Part shown: positions 29,017 through 37,342 of the stretch, piece by piece
Layout: each line of letters opens with the position of its first letter
Position numbering within the stretch: position 1 is the first letter of the stretch
From: DASWHK01 sp036398215
GTDB taxonomy: Bacteria > Acidobacteriota > UBA890
Direction: 5' to 3'
Assembly (NCBI GenBank): GCA_036398215.1
Contig: DASWHK010000101.1
Coordinates: forward strand, 1-39,441
DNA: 39,441 nucleotides
The notes under the pieces: model-generated
What the model was told of the DNA's origin: nothing
Seen by the model: the letters and a program-made list of their open reading frames with translations, nothing else
The model's database searches: none
Program-made: the position numbers and the translations under genes

Positions 29017-29568
29017 TCAAAACGCCGAGAGCCACGGGGAGTTCATGATGTGCAGCAGCAACACGACGAGCACGACCGCCCAAACGCGCCCGCCGAACGT
29101 GCGCTCGGTCCTCGCGCGATACCCGTAGTAGGCGAGCGCGACGGCGATCACCAGCAGCTCCACGAACCACCACCCTGTGGGCATGGACCTCCACAAGCCG
29201 AAGCCCAGGTGGATCGACGAACCCGGCCACAACGCCAGATCGGGCGGGTGCATCGGCAGGTCCAAGACGAAATGTGAGAAGACGGCCAGCGCCATCACGC
29301 CCGCCACGCGCATCCCGTAGCGCGCGAAGAGCGCACCGTAGGCGATCGACCAGACGATCGCCATTGCCAGCGAGTGCGACCAGTCGATGTAGTCGAGGGA
29401 GAAGCCCGGCGACACGCCCGGCGTCAGCGAGACGCGCTCGATACCGAGAAGGACGAAGGGCCCGAACAGGATGTCGAGCAGCCCGATGCCGACCAGCAGC
29501 CCCCAGGTCGGCGCCGCCGGCGCCTTCGCCTTGATGGCCATGCCCGCCGCGAAGTGCCCCGCGTACAT
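29017..29568 (-). CDS. YdjM-like membrane-bound hydrolase-type protein
   Basis: A 183-residue integral membrane protein related to YdjM/DUF457 membrane-bound putative metal-dependent hydrolases. Conserved polar motifs lie in or near helices: AGHFAAGMAIKA, DWSHSLAMAIVWS, FSHFVLDLPMHPPDLALWPG and HLGFGLWRSMP. The histidines and aspartates in DWSHS and FSHFVLD are the expected metal ligands. GAGG precedes the ATG at 29568. Directly upstream, three bases away, sits a 32-residue hydrophobic frame. Confidence 0.78.
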   Translation of the reverse strand: MYAGHFAAGMAIKAKAPAAPTWGLLVGIGLLDILFGPFVLLGIERVSLTPGVSPGFSLDYIDWSHSLAMAIVWSIAYGALFARYGMRVAGVMALAVFSHFVLDLPMHPPDLALWPGSSIHLGFGLWRSMPTGWWFVELLVIAVALAYYGYRARTERTFGGRVWAVVLVVLLLHIMNSPWLSAF

Positions 29569-29571
29569 GGT

Positions 29572-29670
29572 CTAAGACCTCGCCCGCGGCGGCCGGTCGA
29601 GCCACGCCAGCAGGGGCACCGGCGCCACGAACGCCACCAGCACGAAGATCGCCAGGCCGGCCTCGTTCAT
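29572..29670 (-). CDS. Small single-helix membrane protein
   Basis: A 32-residue frame, MNEAGLAIFVLVAFVAPVPL ending LAWLDRPPRARS, forming one membrane helix with a basic tail. GGAG lies eight bases before the ATG. It stops three bases before the YdjM-like gene and is probably co-transcribed with it. Too short for family assignment; supported by hydrophobicity, ribosome site and spacing only. Confidence 0.5.
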   Translation of the reverse strand: MNEAGLAIFVLVAFVAPVPLLAWLDRPPRARS

Positions 29671-29786
29671 CGACTCGCTCCTTCCGTTCTCAGCGGCTGT
29701 CGCGCTCCGCCTTCATCGGCGCAGCCGAGACAGCTCCGGCTGACGCAGTAGTTTCTCACGTGCGGGCTCGAGTCCGTCGCCGGGGC

Positions 29787-30692
29787 TCATGTGACAACGT
29801 CATCTTCCGGCGACGGGGCGCCAAGAGCCCGGTCCCTCTCCGCCGCAATCAGGCGCGGGGGCCCGAGCACGCCAATCTCGTAGCCCCGCGGGTGCGTCCG
29901 GTTGGCGCGGTCGCTGAAGAAGTTGGGCTTACGTCGGGCCGGGAGCCAGCCAACGATTCGCCCGCGCAAGCTGAGAATGCCGCCAACGAGGGCGCGCGCG
30001 CGCGTCGACGGGCGCGGGAATCCGAACGCCTCGAGCATCGAGTCATCGAGCAAGGCATGAATCGCCCCGCGCACGACCGGCGCCAGCGGGCGGGGGTACC
30101 ACGTGGTGAAGAGCTCGCGGGTCGCGGCCCCGACCCTCTGGTTGCTCTCGGCGAATCGGAATGTCCGGCGCTCGTAGTCCCGCGACCAGTCTTCGAACTC
30201 CTCGTACGTGGGCGGGACGTCAGCGATCCCCATCCGCGTACCGACCTCACGCCAGAAGTAGTAGTAGGCGAGCTTCTCGTTACGGCAGGTCGGTCGCCAG
30301 CCGAAGCGATCGATCCACCGGATGGGCTCGTAGACGAAGGTCGAAAGCACGTACAGGAAGTCGTCGTTGGAGATGCTGAAGTGACCATGGGCCCAGTTGA
30401 TGCGCTCCAGCGCCTCCCTGCCCCTGCCGTCCTCGTAGCCCCACTCGCACAGCTCGGCAACGAGGATCGCCGTATCGTCGTAGCGGCGCTGCGCGTGGCG
30501 ATAGAACTCGCCGGTGCTATCGAGCAGCTCGGAGATGCTCGGCACGCAGTAGGTCCGGTAGAGCGCCAGCTCCAGCGCCCGGGTCGAATCCCAACAGAAC
30601 TCATAGCCGAAGGAAAGATGAACGATGCGCTGGCAATCGCGCTCGGGGTCGAGGCCTTCGATTTCGCGAAGATTGTCGAAGCGTCCCATCAT
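29787..30692 (-). CDS. DUF2236 / MpaB-like oxygenase family protein
   Basis: A 301-residue protein of the DUF2236 group, which includes fungal MpaB and latex-clearing rubber oxygenases that bind heme b. Conserved stretches are YEFCWDSTRALELALYRTYC, RRYDDTAILVAELCEWGYED, AHGHFSISNDDFLYVLSTFV, RWIDRFGWRPTCRNEKLAYY and YFWREVGTRMGI. The histidine in HGHF and the YEFCWD region occupy places where heme ligation has been described for relatives. The ATG at 30692 has GAGG upstream. Substrate unknown; oxidative cleavage of unsaturated lipids is a possibility only. Confidence 0.8.
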   Translation of the reverse strand: MMGRFDNLREIEGLDPERDCQRIVHLSFGYEFCWDSTRALELALYRTYCVPSISELLDSTGEFYRHAQRRYDDTAILVAELCEWGYEDGRGREALERINWAHGHFSISNDDFLYVLSTFVYEPIRWIDRFGWRPTCRNEKLAYYYFWREVGTRMGIADVPPTYEEFEDWSRDYERRTFRFAESNQRVGAATRELFTTWYPRPLAPVVRGAIHALLDDSMLEAFGFPRPSTRARALVGGILSLRGRIVGWLPARRKPNFFSDRANRTHPRGYEIGVLGPPRLIAAERDRALGAPSPEDDVVT

Positions 30693-30788
30693 GGAGCCTC
30701 AAGGCTGCCACAGCTCGAGCCGGCACCGCCATTGCGGTGAAGACGACGCCTGTGCAACGCGACCTCCTTCTTGAGGCACCGGCGTCGG

Positions 30789-32525
30789 TCAAACGCCCGC
30801 GAGCGGCAACCGGAACGCCGCCATCTCCCGGCCGTTGCGGACCAGCAGGACATTGCCGACGAGCACCGGGTGGTTCCAGGTCTTGCCCTCGATCGCGGGG
30901 AATCGCGCCAGCTCGGTGAACCGGTTGGGGGTCGCTGCGACCAGCGCCAGCTCGCCCTGCTCCGAGAGCACCAGCAGCAGATCTTGCTCGGGCAGAAGGA
31001 CGAGCTGGCCGTGGCCGTAGCGCCCGCCCTTCCACTGGCGCTCGCCGTGCTCGACGTCGATGCACGCGAGGATGCGGCCGTCGAAGCCGAAGGCGTGGCC
31101 CTCGTGGACGACGAAGTCGTTGAAGTAGGGCTTCAGGCCGATCGACGTCCAGCGCTCCTCGGCGGTCCAGCCGCCGGGTCCGCGGGCCACGGTGAGGCGG
31201 CGCGTGCCGGCCCCTCCGGCGTTGCCGCTGGCGCTGAACAGGACGTCGCCGCCCGCGGTCAGGGCGGGCTGCAAGCTGTGGAAGCCCGGCCAGCCGTGCT
31301 CCCAGAGCAACGTGCCGTCGGCCGGCGCCACGCTGGTCATCGCGGAGCCGTTGAGCAGCAGGACCTGCGGGACGCCCTCGATCGTCAACAGATGCGGCGA
31401 GCCGTAGCTCTCGCTGCCGGCCGGACCGAACCAGCGCGGCTTACCGGTGGCGAGCTCGTAGGCGACGAGCTGACCGGCGACGGCGACGATGACGAGGTCG
31501 TCGATCACCAACGGCGAGCTGGCGAAGCCCCAGCCCGGGATCGTGACGCCTGCGTCGGCCGCCGCGTCGCGCGACCACATGACCGAGCCGTCGGCGGCAT
31601 CGAGCGCGTTGACGATCCCGGTGGCGCCGAACGTGTACACGCGCTCGCCGCTGAGCGTCGGCGTCCCGCGCGGGCCGGCGCCGGCCATCGCCTCCCAGAA
31701 CCGGGCCGTGTCGCGGTGCATCCACACCGGCTCGCCGGTGGTCACGCTGTATGCCGCAACGATCTCGTCGTCACCGCGCTGCTCTTGCGTGTAGAGAAGG
31801 TCGCCGCGAACCGCGAAGGACGACCAGCCCGGACCGATCGGCCGCCGCCACAGCTCGACCGGCGGCGATGCCGTCCAGTCGGTCTCGATCCGTACGCCGC
31901 GCACGACACTGTCGCGTTCCCGGCCGCGAAAGCCCGGCCATTCGGCGCCCAGATCCGTTGCCGCCGGGGCCGGGGGGAACGCCGTCGGCTCTTCGCCTGC
32001 TCGGGCCAGGAGCCGCTCTTCGTGCGTCTCGGACCACCGCCAGGCGAAATCCCAGTTGAAGTCGCCGGTCACGCCGTTGGTGCGAACGAGCGCCCACGCT
32101 CCGCAGGCGAACAGGATGGTGGCGACCATCGTGGCGCGCCGGGGTCCGCTTGCGAGGTTGCGGCTCGCCACGGCCCAGACGACGAACGCGAGGCTCAGCA
32201 CCGGGACGGCGTAGATGGGGAACAACATCCCCATCGCCCCCGTCGCGATCGACACGTCGAGGATTCGCGGCGTCGCCAGCAGCGCGACGATCATCAGGAA
32301 GGCGCCGCCCAGGCGATCGAGCCAGGGCGCCCGGCTGAACAACACCCACCACAGCACGACCACCAGACCGCCGATGAGCCCGCCGAAGACCCCGGCGACC
32401 ATGGCTTCGGGCACGATGACGGGGGCGACCAGCCAGACGAGCCACTGAACGGTTACCACGACCACGCCGGGCCACAGCCGGAGTGGCTTGCGAACGGTCG
32501 GCTCGTCGGCCTGTGCAACGGCCAC
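30789..32525 (-). CDS. Membrane-anchored PQQ-like beta-propeller protein
   Basis: A 578-residue protein with four N-terminal membrane helices (residues about 20-150) followed by a PQQ-type beta-propeller. Blades show ELWRRPIGPGWSSFAVRGDL, YSVTTGEPVWMHRDTARFWE, GPRGTPTLSGERVYTFGATG, NALDAADGSVMWSRDAAADA and RILACIDVEHGERQWKGGRY. BamB-like propellers of this type are mostly structural; the WPGFRGRERDSVV leader is typical of acidobacterial and planctomycete PQQ-repeat proteins. No catalytic PQQ dehydrogenase motifs are visible. The GTG start sits one base after the DUF5996 stop, so they share an operon. Confidence 0.85.
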   Translation of the reverse strand: MAVAQADEPTVRKPLRLWPGVVVVTVQWLVWLVAPVIVPEAMVAGVFGGLIGGLVVVLWWVLFSRAPWLDRLGGAFLMIVALLATPRILDVSIATGAMGMLFPIYAVPVLSLAFVVWAVASRNLASGPRRATMVATILFACGAWALVRTNGVTGDFNWDFAWRWSETHEERLLARAGEEPTAFPPAPAATDLGAEWPGFRGRERDSVVRGVRIETDWTASPPVELWRRPIGPGWSSFAVRGDLLYTQEQRGDDEIVAAYSVTTGEPVWMHRDTARFWEAMAGAGPRGTPTLSGERVYTFGATGIVNALDAADGSVMWSRDAAADAGVTIPGWGFASSPLVIDDLVIVAVAGQLVAYELATGKPRWFGPAGSESYGSPHLLTIEGVPQVLLLNGSAMTSVAPADGTLLWEHGWPGFHSLQPALTAGGDVLFSASGNAGGAGTRRLTVARGPGGWTAEERWTSIGLKPYFNDFVVHEGHAFGFDGRILACIDVEHGERQWKGGRYGHGQLVLLPEQDLLLVLSEQGELALVAATPNRFTELARFPAIEGKTWNHPVLVGNVLLVRNGREMAAFRLPLAGV

Positions 32526-32526
32526 G

Positions 32527-33495
32527 TCAGGTCTCCGATGAATCGTTCATCCGCGCGCTCTCGGGATCACGATCCCGTTCCAATGACGCACGGTCCCAGC
32601 CGGCCAGGTCGGCCGCCGCATCATACGTCGTCTGCAGGAAGTCGAGAAGCGTGTCGTCCGGCGACGGCGCCTGCCGGACGACGTCGTACGCCAGGACGAA
32701 CTCCCGAAAGTCGGTGCTGTAGAAGGCGTTTGCCGGCCGGATCGGCGCCCCGGCGAACCCCGGCGGCTCGGGATAGGCATACGAATAGAACGCCGGATAC
32801 GAAATGGGCCCTCCTCCCGGCCAGAACCCGCAGCTGCTCACTTCGTGCGAGTACGCCTCGCGCGTCACCCAGTCCGGCAGGTTCGGAATTCCGCCGGGAT
32901 GCTCAGGAGCCCGCCGGCCGGAGAATCGGGTGACCGCCAGGTCCGGGGCGCCCCAGAAGAAGTGCACCGGGCTGCACTTGCCGATGAACCTCGCGCGGAA
33001 CTGCTTGAACACCCGGTCCGCCTGCACCAGGACTTGCCAGAACCTGTTCGCGTAGACGCGGTCGTAGGCCCGGTGAACTTCGTCCTGGTCGAACGGGATG
33101 GGGTCGACCACTTCGCTGGGCATCGTCCGAATCGTCACATCCAGGTCGAGGCCGCGCATCTCGTTCATGAGCCGCCCGTAGAACGCCGCCACCGATTGTG
33201 GTTCGAGCGCAAACCCAGCGGTGCCCCCATCGCTGGATTCGACGGTGAGCTGGTGAGCGATGAAGTCGAGCTCGATCTGGAATACCCGAGCCCCGTAGGG
33301 AATCGGCGACGTGCTCAGCCCTCTGGCGGTCACGTACAGGGTGGCATGCCAGGAGTGATTCACCCACGGACTGTGCGCCAGGCGGATCTTGCCAACGATC
33401 TGCGTCCACATGTGCAAGGTCGCGCAGGTCTCGCTCCACGCCTCCAACGGCAAGCTCGGCCACGCCTCGGAACTGGACCCCGCTCGATCCCGCAT
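32527..33495 (-). CDS. DUF5996 family protein
   Basis: A 322-residue cytoplasmic protein of unknown function. Family hallmarks are WPSLPLEAWSETCATLHMWT followed by QIVGKIRLAHSPWVNHSWHA, LYVTARGLSTSPIPYG, the central RFIGKCSPVHFFWGAPDLAV and TRFSGRRAPEHPGG, and EAYSHEVSSCGFWPGGGP. The many conserved His, Trp and Cys residues suggest a bound cofactor or metal, but no activity is known to me. The ATG at 33495 is favoured; a GTG at 33537 would add 14 residues. It is followed after one base by the propeller gene. Confidence 0.85.
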   Translation of the reverse strand: MRDRAGSSSEAWPSLPLEAWSETCATLHMWTQIVGKIRLAHSPWVNHSWHATLYVTARGLSTSPIPYGARVFQIELDFIAHQLTVESSDGGTAGFALEPQSVAAFYGRLMNEMRGLDLDVTIRTMPSEVVDPIPFDQDEVHRAYDRVYANRFWQVLVQADRVFKQFRARFIGKCSPVHFFWGAPDLAVTRFSGRRAPEHPGGIPNLPDWVTREAYSHEVSSCGFWPGGGPISYPAFYSYAYPEPPGFAGAPIRPANAFYSTDFREFVLAYDVVRQAPSPDDTLLDFLQTTYDAAADLAGWDRASLERDRDPESARMNDSSET

Positions 33496-33692
33496 CGCTT
33501 CTCGACGAGGAGGATGGCCGCCTGCTTGCGTACTCACTTCGTCTGATCGGCAAGGTCGATGATCTTCATGGGCGCAACGACCTCACGATGGCTTCCTTCT
33601 GCAATCTGGAACAGCCGGCGCAGTCATGGAACCTCTCGATCGGGAGCAGAAAGTCGATGATTCTACACCCGGTTCCGGCCGTTCCCCCGGCG

Positions 33693-35039
33693 TCACGCTT
33701 CGCCGGCCTTCGGCCGGGCCAGCGGGTTGACCCGCGCCAGCACCGCCCCGAGGAGCGGCAGCAGGATGACCCACCATCGCAGGCCCAGCCAGCCTCCCCC
33801 GCCGATTCCGCCGAGCGCCAGGAAGGCCAGCCCACCGCAGACCAGGGCGGCGCCCGCGATCTGCCGCCATGCCGCCGCAGGCGGGCCCGCGCCGCCGCGC
33901 TCGAAGAGCCCGAAGAGCAGGGCAAACCCCACGAGGGCGAGCAGGTAGACGCCGAGCCAGATCGGGCGCACGGCCCACCAAAGGCCGCTTCCCGGCTCGA
34001 TCGTCAGCCCCACGTTGCCGAGCTGTATGGCCAAACCGATGACGAGGGTGGAGGCCGTCAGGTGCCACAGGAAGATCGTCATGATCATCCCGTTGACGAG
34101 CACCGTCCCCGTCCAGGGGCGCGGCCGCTCCAGCCAGCGACGACCTGGCGCCTCGAGCGCCAGCGCCACGCCGATCTGGATCATGCCGAGCAGCAGCATC
34201 GGGAGCTTGGGCGGCAGCGAGTTGCTCACTTCCTCGCCGGGCACGCTCACCATGCTCAACGGGTAGGGCCCGAGCGTGACGAGCCCGATGAGGATCGTCA
34301 GACCAGCCGCGGTCCAACGAAGAGCGCTCGGCCCGCTGTGCAACTTGCCGTCGCGCCACGCATAGCCCAACTGGTGCACGGCCACCCAGATGAACCCGTA
34401 GTTGAGCCACCCCACGCTCTCGAGGCCCGCGGCGAAGAAGAGCAGATCGTCCACGGCCACGGCGATGGCGAGCGCCCAGAACGACGCCATTCCGAACCGC
34501 CGCCAGACGGCATGAGTCAGCGGCACGACGACGACGACCGCGACGTAGACCGCCAGGAACCAGATGGGAATCAAGGCCATCTGCGAGGCGACCTTCACCA
34601 TCTCCGGCCGGACGCCGCCGAGGTGTCCGACGATTCCCATCGCCGCCCACACGACAAGCAGCGGCAGCACCGGCCCCGCGAGTCGCTGCAGCCGGCCGTT
34701 CAACCACTCGGCGTAGCCGCGGCCGCCGCGCTGCGCGGCGCTCCACGACACGCCGTTCGAGTACCCGCCCACGAAGAAGAACACGGGCATGACCTGGAAC
34801 ACCCACGACAGCAGTTGCGTCCAGCGCTGATACTGCAGCGTGCTGCCGAGAGTGAGCTGGTCATCCACCACGTAGGGGGCGGCCACCAGCCAATGCCCCG
34901 AGATCACCGCCAGGATGGAGACCGCGCGCAGGAAGTCCACGTAGCGGTTGCGTGACGCAGGCGTGCGGGCCGCAACTGCGGCGGCGCGGGACCACAGGTT
35001 TGCGCCTCGTGCGGTACCGCCGACTTCAACTCCAGTCAC
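33693..35039 (-). CDS. Acyltransferase 3 family membrane protein
   Basis: A 448-residue integral membrane protein with about ten helices. The opening RNRYVDFLRAVSILAVISGH contains the DxxRxxxxxxVxxxH signature with the catalytic-site histidine, followed by QVMPVFFFVGGYSNGVSW. Later helices end in a hydrophobic run WLGLRWWVILLPLLGAVLAR. Members acylate sugars, lipids or peptides in the envelope. The GTG start overlaps the stop of the upstream gene (GTGA), suggesting a two-gene operon with the exported repeat protein, which might be a substrate or partner. Confidence 0.87.
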   Translation of the reverse strand: MTGVEVGGTARGANLWSRAAAVAARTPASRNRYVDFLRAVSILAVISGHWLVAAPYVVDDQLTLGSTLQYQRWTQLLSWVFQVMPVFFFVGGYSNGVSWSAAQRGGRGYAEWLNGRLQRLAGPVLPLLVVWAAMGIVGHLGGVRPEMVKVASQMALIPIWFLAVYVAVVVVVPLTHAVWRRFGMASFWALAIAVAVDDLLFFAAGLESVGWLNYGFIWVAVHQLGYAWRDGKLHSGPSALRWTAAGLTILIGLVTLGPYPLSMVSVPGEEVSNSLPPKLPMLLLGMIQIGVALALEAPGRRWLERPRPWTGTVLVNGMIMTIFLWHLTASTLVIGLAIQLGNVGLTIEPGSGLWWAVRPIWLGVYLLALVGFALLFGLFERGGAGPPAAAWRQIAGAALVCGGLAFLALGGIGGGGWLGLRWWVILLPLLGAVLARVNPLARPKAGEA

Positions 35040-36415
35040 CGAGGGCCGTCCGGCGGGTACATCTCCGGTGGGCGGTCCAAGTCGACCTGCTCGACGTCGG
35101 TCCAGGGCACGTACTCGGGACTCTGCCGGCCGTTGACGAAGATCAGCATGCCGGCATTCTCCTCGCTGAGGTCGCCGGCACCCGCGAGGCGCAGCTCCTC
35201 GCCGCTATGGAGGATCACCCTGGCCCCCCGGGCGCCGCGCTCTTCGAGACCGCGGGGCACGATCGAGGCGATGAGGCCGAAGGGGATCGTGTAGTCGACG
35301 CCCTGCGATGGAGCATCGAGCGTCTCGGTGGTCTCGCTCTCGTCGAGGTCGTAGACCAGCCGGCCGGCGAGGCGGCGTCCGGATCGGGTGGTGACGCTCC
35401 CCGTGAGCGGGCGGCCCAGGGGGAAATCGTCGTAGGCGGGGCCGGCGCCGCCCGGGCTGAAATCGACGCGCTCGAAGGCATCCCAGGAGATCAGCACCCG
35501 ACCGTAGCGTGGGTCGTCGACGTAGATCCCGCTGTTGTCGCTGCCGACCTCGCGGGTGCCGGACAGCACGATCTCGCGGCCGTCGAGCAGCGTCACCAGG
35601 GAGCTGTCGCGCGAGCGGCGCGCGATGGAGCGGATGGTGTCGAAACGCAGGCTGAGCTCACCGTCGGCGATGCGGCCGTCGAGCTGGTCGGAGCCGAGGC
35701 ACTGCTCCCGGTCCCACTGGACGAGGCCGGTGAAGTCGCCCTGCCGCGTGCGCACCGTACCGTGCAGCGGGTCGGGGCCGGCGCCGGACCGGGGGGCGGG
35801 AAGGAGCTCGATGGTGCGGATCCGCCACTCCCCGAGATCCACAACTCCGCGCGTGCCGTCCCACACTCGCAGGCCGTCGGCCAGGTCGTCGGCGGAGAAC
35901 CGGTCGAGGACGAACTCGGTATCGCTCCGGAGAACCACTCGAATATCGCGGCCGCGTGGCTCGATGTACGCGATGTCGCCGAAGCGCGCCATGAACGGCC
36001 GGCCGATGTCCCTCGGGCGTTCCCAGCCGGCGATCTCGATCCCGAAGGCCCCGATCGAGCGCCGCTCGGGCGGCGCGTAGGCGACCCAGGGGTTCTCGTC
36101 CTTGAACCCGTTGAAGTAGTTGCCCCACAACGCCTCCTCGTCGCCTCCCCAGCGCAGCCGCCCCTCGTAGATAGCGCCGTCATCCGTGGTGATACGGCCG
36201 TAGAGGAGGCCCTCGTGGGCCCCCGCGGTCGAGGGGGTCGTGGTGGGTGAGGTCGCCGCGGCGGGGTCGACTTCACGATCGAGGGCCCGGTGGAGGAACC
36301 GCGTGAGTGCCAACGCGGGGTCGACGTGGTGCCCAGAGGCCCAGTAACCGACGGCGACGGCGAGAAGGACCAGCAGCACGGCGAACACTCCGCCGGCGAT
36401 CGTGGCTCTCGTCAT
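35036..36415 (-). CDS. Exported protein with repeated beta modules
   Basis: A 459-residue protein with a membrane anchor at residues 7-25 (AGGVFAVLLVLLAVAVGYWA). The extracytoplasmic part alternates two beta-rich modules: one of the type HGTVRTRQGDFTGLVQWDRE (also YGRITTDDGAIYEGRLRWGG and TGSVTTRSGRRLAGRLVYDL), the other of the type VTLLDGREIVLSGTREVGSD (also VILHSGEELRLAGAGDLSEE), each ending in a WDxFERVDF-like strand. This looks like SH3- or Sm-like duplicated barrels. I do not recognise a named family. The start region lies within a 61-base tandem duplication. Coupled to the acyltransferase gene. Confidence 0.72.
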   Translation of the reverse strand: MTRATIAGGVFAVLLVLLAVAVGYWASGHHVDPALALTRFLHRALDREVDPAAATSPTTTPSTAGAHEGLLYGRITTDDGAIYEGRLRWGGDEEALWGNYFNGFKDENPWVAYAPPERRSIGAFGIEIAGWERPRDIGRPFMARFGDIAYIEPRGRDIRVVLRSDTEFVLDRFSADDLADGLRVWDGTRGVVDLGEWRIRTIELLPAPRSGAGPDPLHGTVRTRQGDFTGLVQWDREQCLGSDQLDGRIADGELSLRFDTIRSIARRSRDSSLVTLLDGREIVLSGTREVGSDNSGIYVDDPRYGRVLISWDAFERVDFSPGGAGPAYDDFPLGRPLTGSVTTRSGRRLAGRLVYDLDESETTETLDAPSQGVDYTIPFGLIASIVPRGLEERGARGARVILHSGEELRLAGAGDLSEENAGMLIFVNGRQSPEYVPWTDVEQVDLDRPPEMYPPDGPR

Positions 36416-36511
36416 GACCGGCTCTCCGTGGAAGACACGAGTGTCATGCCCCGCCGGCGATCGTGGCTTTCGTCATGACCTGCCCTCCGTAGAAGACACG
36501 AGCTCATGCCC
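36390..36511. repeat. 61-base tandem duplication over a gene start
   Basis: Two copies, 36390-36450 and 36451-36511, each contain CCGCCGGCGATCGTGGCT and GTCATGAC and differ at a few positions. The left copy holds the actual start of the gene at 36415; the right copy repeats the ribosome site and first eight codons. Confidence 0.85.
36444..36476 (-). CDS. Ten-residue upstream mini-ORF
   Basis: MTKATIAGGA, then TGA, preceded by GGAGGG. It is a byproduct of the 61-base duplication, copying the first residues (MTRATIAGG) of the gene at 36415. Translation would end 29 bases before the real start, so it may affect initiation; expression is inferred. Confidence 0.35.
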   Translation of the reverse strand: MTKATIAGGA

Positions 36512-36638
36512 CGTTGCCGCCAGGCAACCTTGGTTGAGGAAGCGTCGCATTGCAATGTACTTTGAGCTGCAAAGTTCTGCAAGCGCTGGACTGCGTAGCG
36601 ATTCGCCGCGGGCATCTGAGAGTCGAGCGGCGTCTCTG
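36512..36638. other. Intergenic stretch beside the cassette array
   Basis: No gene is seen. A perfect short hairpin GTTGCC-GCCA-GGCAAC lies at about 36513-36528. This is the boundary between the ordinary gene block and the attC-bearing region. Confidence 0.45.
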
Positions 36639-36705
36639 CGTAACGGATCGCGGCCGGAGCTGCGGGCGCCGGAGGCGACCGGCAGCTCCGGCCACGTATT
36701 GCGCA
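36639..36705 (-). repeat. attC-like site 1
   Basis: A long imperfect palindrome whose arms GGCCGGAGCTGC (36652-36663) and GCAGCTCCGGCC (36682-36693) pair perfectly. The outer boxes are degenerate: GCGTAAC on the left and GTATTGC on the right. Its core (GAGCTGCGGGC and GACCGGCAGCTC) is nearly the same as attC 2. It ends 15 bases from the stop of the adjacent cassette gene. Confidence 0.6.
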
Positions 36706-36720
36706 GCCTTTGCAGCGAGA

Positions 36721-36921
36721 CTATTTGGCGCGCTCGGCGAGCAGCTTGCGCACCTCCGGCAAGAGGTCGGCCGGGAGTTCGATGACCGTCTCCTTCTCGC
36801 CCTCGAAGGCGGCTTCATCCTCCGCGACGGCCTCTTCTTCGCCCTGCTGCTCGTAGTGCTCAAGCACTCGGCGAACGCGCTCTTCGTCCCAACCTGCTGG
36901 AAACCTCTGCTCTCGGATCAT
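36721..36921 (-). CDS. Putative antitoxin of DUF4258-type pair
   Basis: A 66-residue acidic protein with MIREQRFPAGWDEERVRRVL, a short helical glutamate-rich middle, and ELPADLLPEVRKLLAERAK. The WDEERVRRVLEHYE opening is common in small proteins that follow DUF4258/BrnT-like toxins. The ATG overlaps the toxin stop (ATGA). No DNA-binding motif is clear. Antitoxin role is inferred from position, acidity and size. It lies directly against an attC-like site, as expected for a cassette. Confidence 0.6.
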   Translation of the reverse strand: MIREQRFPAGWDEERVRRVLEHYEQQGEEEAVAEDEAAFEGEKETVIELPADLLPEVRKLLAERAK

Positions 36922-37202
36922 GGTCTTCTTCTTCTGCGCTGGAGCCGGCGTTTGTAGGCTTTCAGCGGCTTTCCGCTGATTTCGTAGGCTGTGATGACGA
37001 ATATGCCACCGGGTTCGGGCACGTAGATAACCCGTAGGTATCTTCCCGCATCGGTCTGTCCGATCGCCACCCGTGACTCCTCTCGACCGGGGCGATCCTC
37101 TCCCGGACGGTCAAGGATCTGCTCGACCTCGTTCTCGGCAACACCGTGGCTGTAAACGTGAGGCGCGCCCGAGTCAGGATCGACATAGAAGCGTATTCTC
37201 AT
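36918..37202 (-). CDS. DUF4258/BrnT-like putative toxin
   Basis: A 94-residue basic protein: FYVDPDSGAPHVYSHGVAEN, EVEQILDRPGEDRPGREESR, RYLRVIYVPEPGGIFVITAY, then a basic end KRRLQRRRRRP. The VYSHGVAENEVEQIL helix and the RVIYVPEPGGIFVITAY hairpin match DUF4258, related in fold to RelE/BrnT ribonucleases. It precedes and overlaps a small acidic partner, a type II toxin-antitoxin layout. Enzyme activity is not shown by the sequence alone. Confidence 0.65.
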   Translation of the reverse strand: MRIRFYVDPDSGAPHVYSHGVAENEVEQILDRPGEDRPGREESRVAIGQTDAGRYLRVIYVPEPGGIFVITAYEISGKPLKAYKRRLQRRRRRP

Positions 37203-37236
37203 CGCTTACCGCTATCACCACGGACGGAGTAAGACT

Positions 37237-37302
37237 GCATAACGGTGAGCCGCTGAGCTGCGGGCCGCGAAGCGGACCGGCAACTCCTGCGGCGTGTTAG
37301 AC
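37237..37302 (-). repeat. attC-like site 2
   Basis: Read on the minus strand it opens with GTCTAAC (a perfect RYYYAAC box, 37302-37296) and ends with GTTATGC (37243-37237). The inner arms GAGCTGCGGGCC and GGACCGGCAACTC pair with a bulge and one mismatch, with a CCGC-GAA-GCGG tip and GCCGC/GCGGC arms outside. This is the expected folded attC form with an extrahelical base. Confidence 0.78.
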
Positions 37303-37342
37303 GGCGCCCCCGGTCCGCTCTCTCCGGACACCCTGGCACGGA

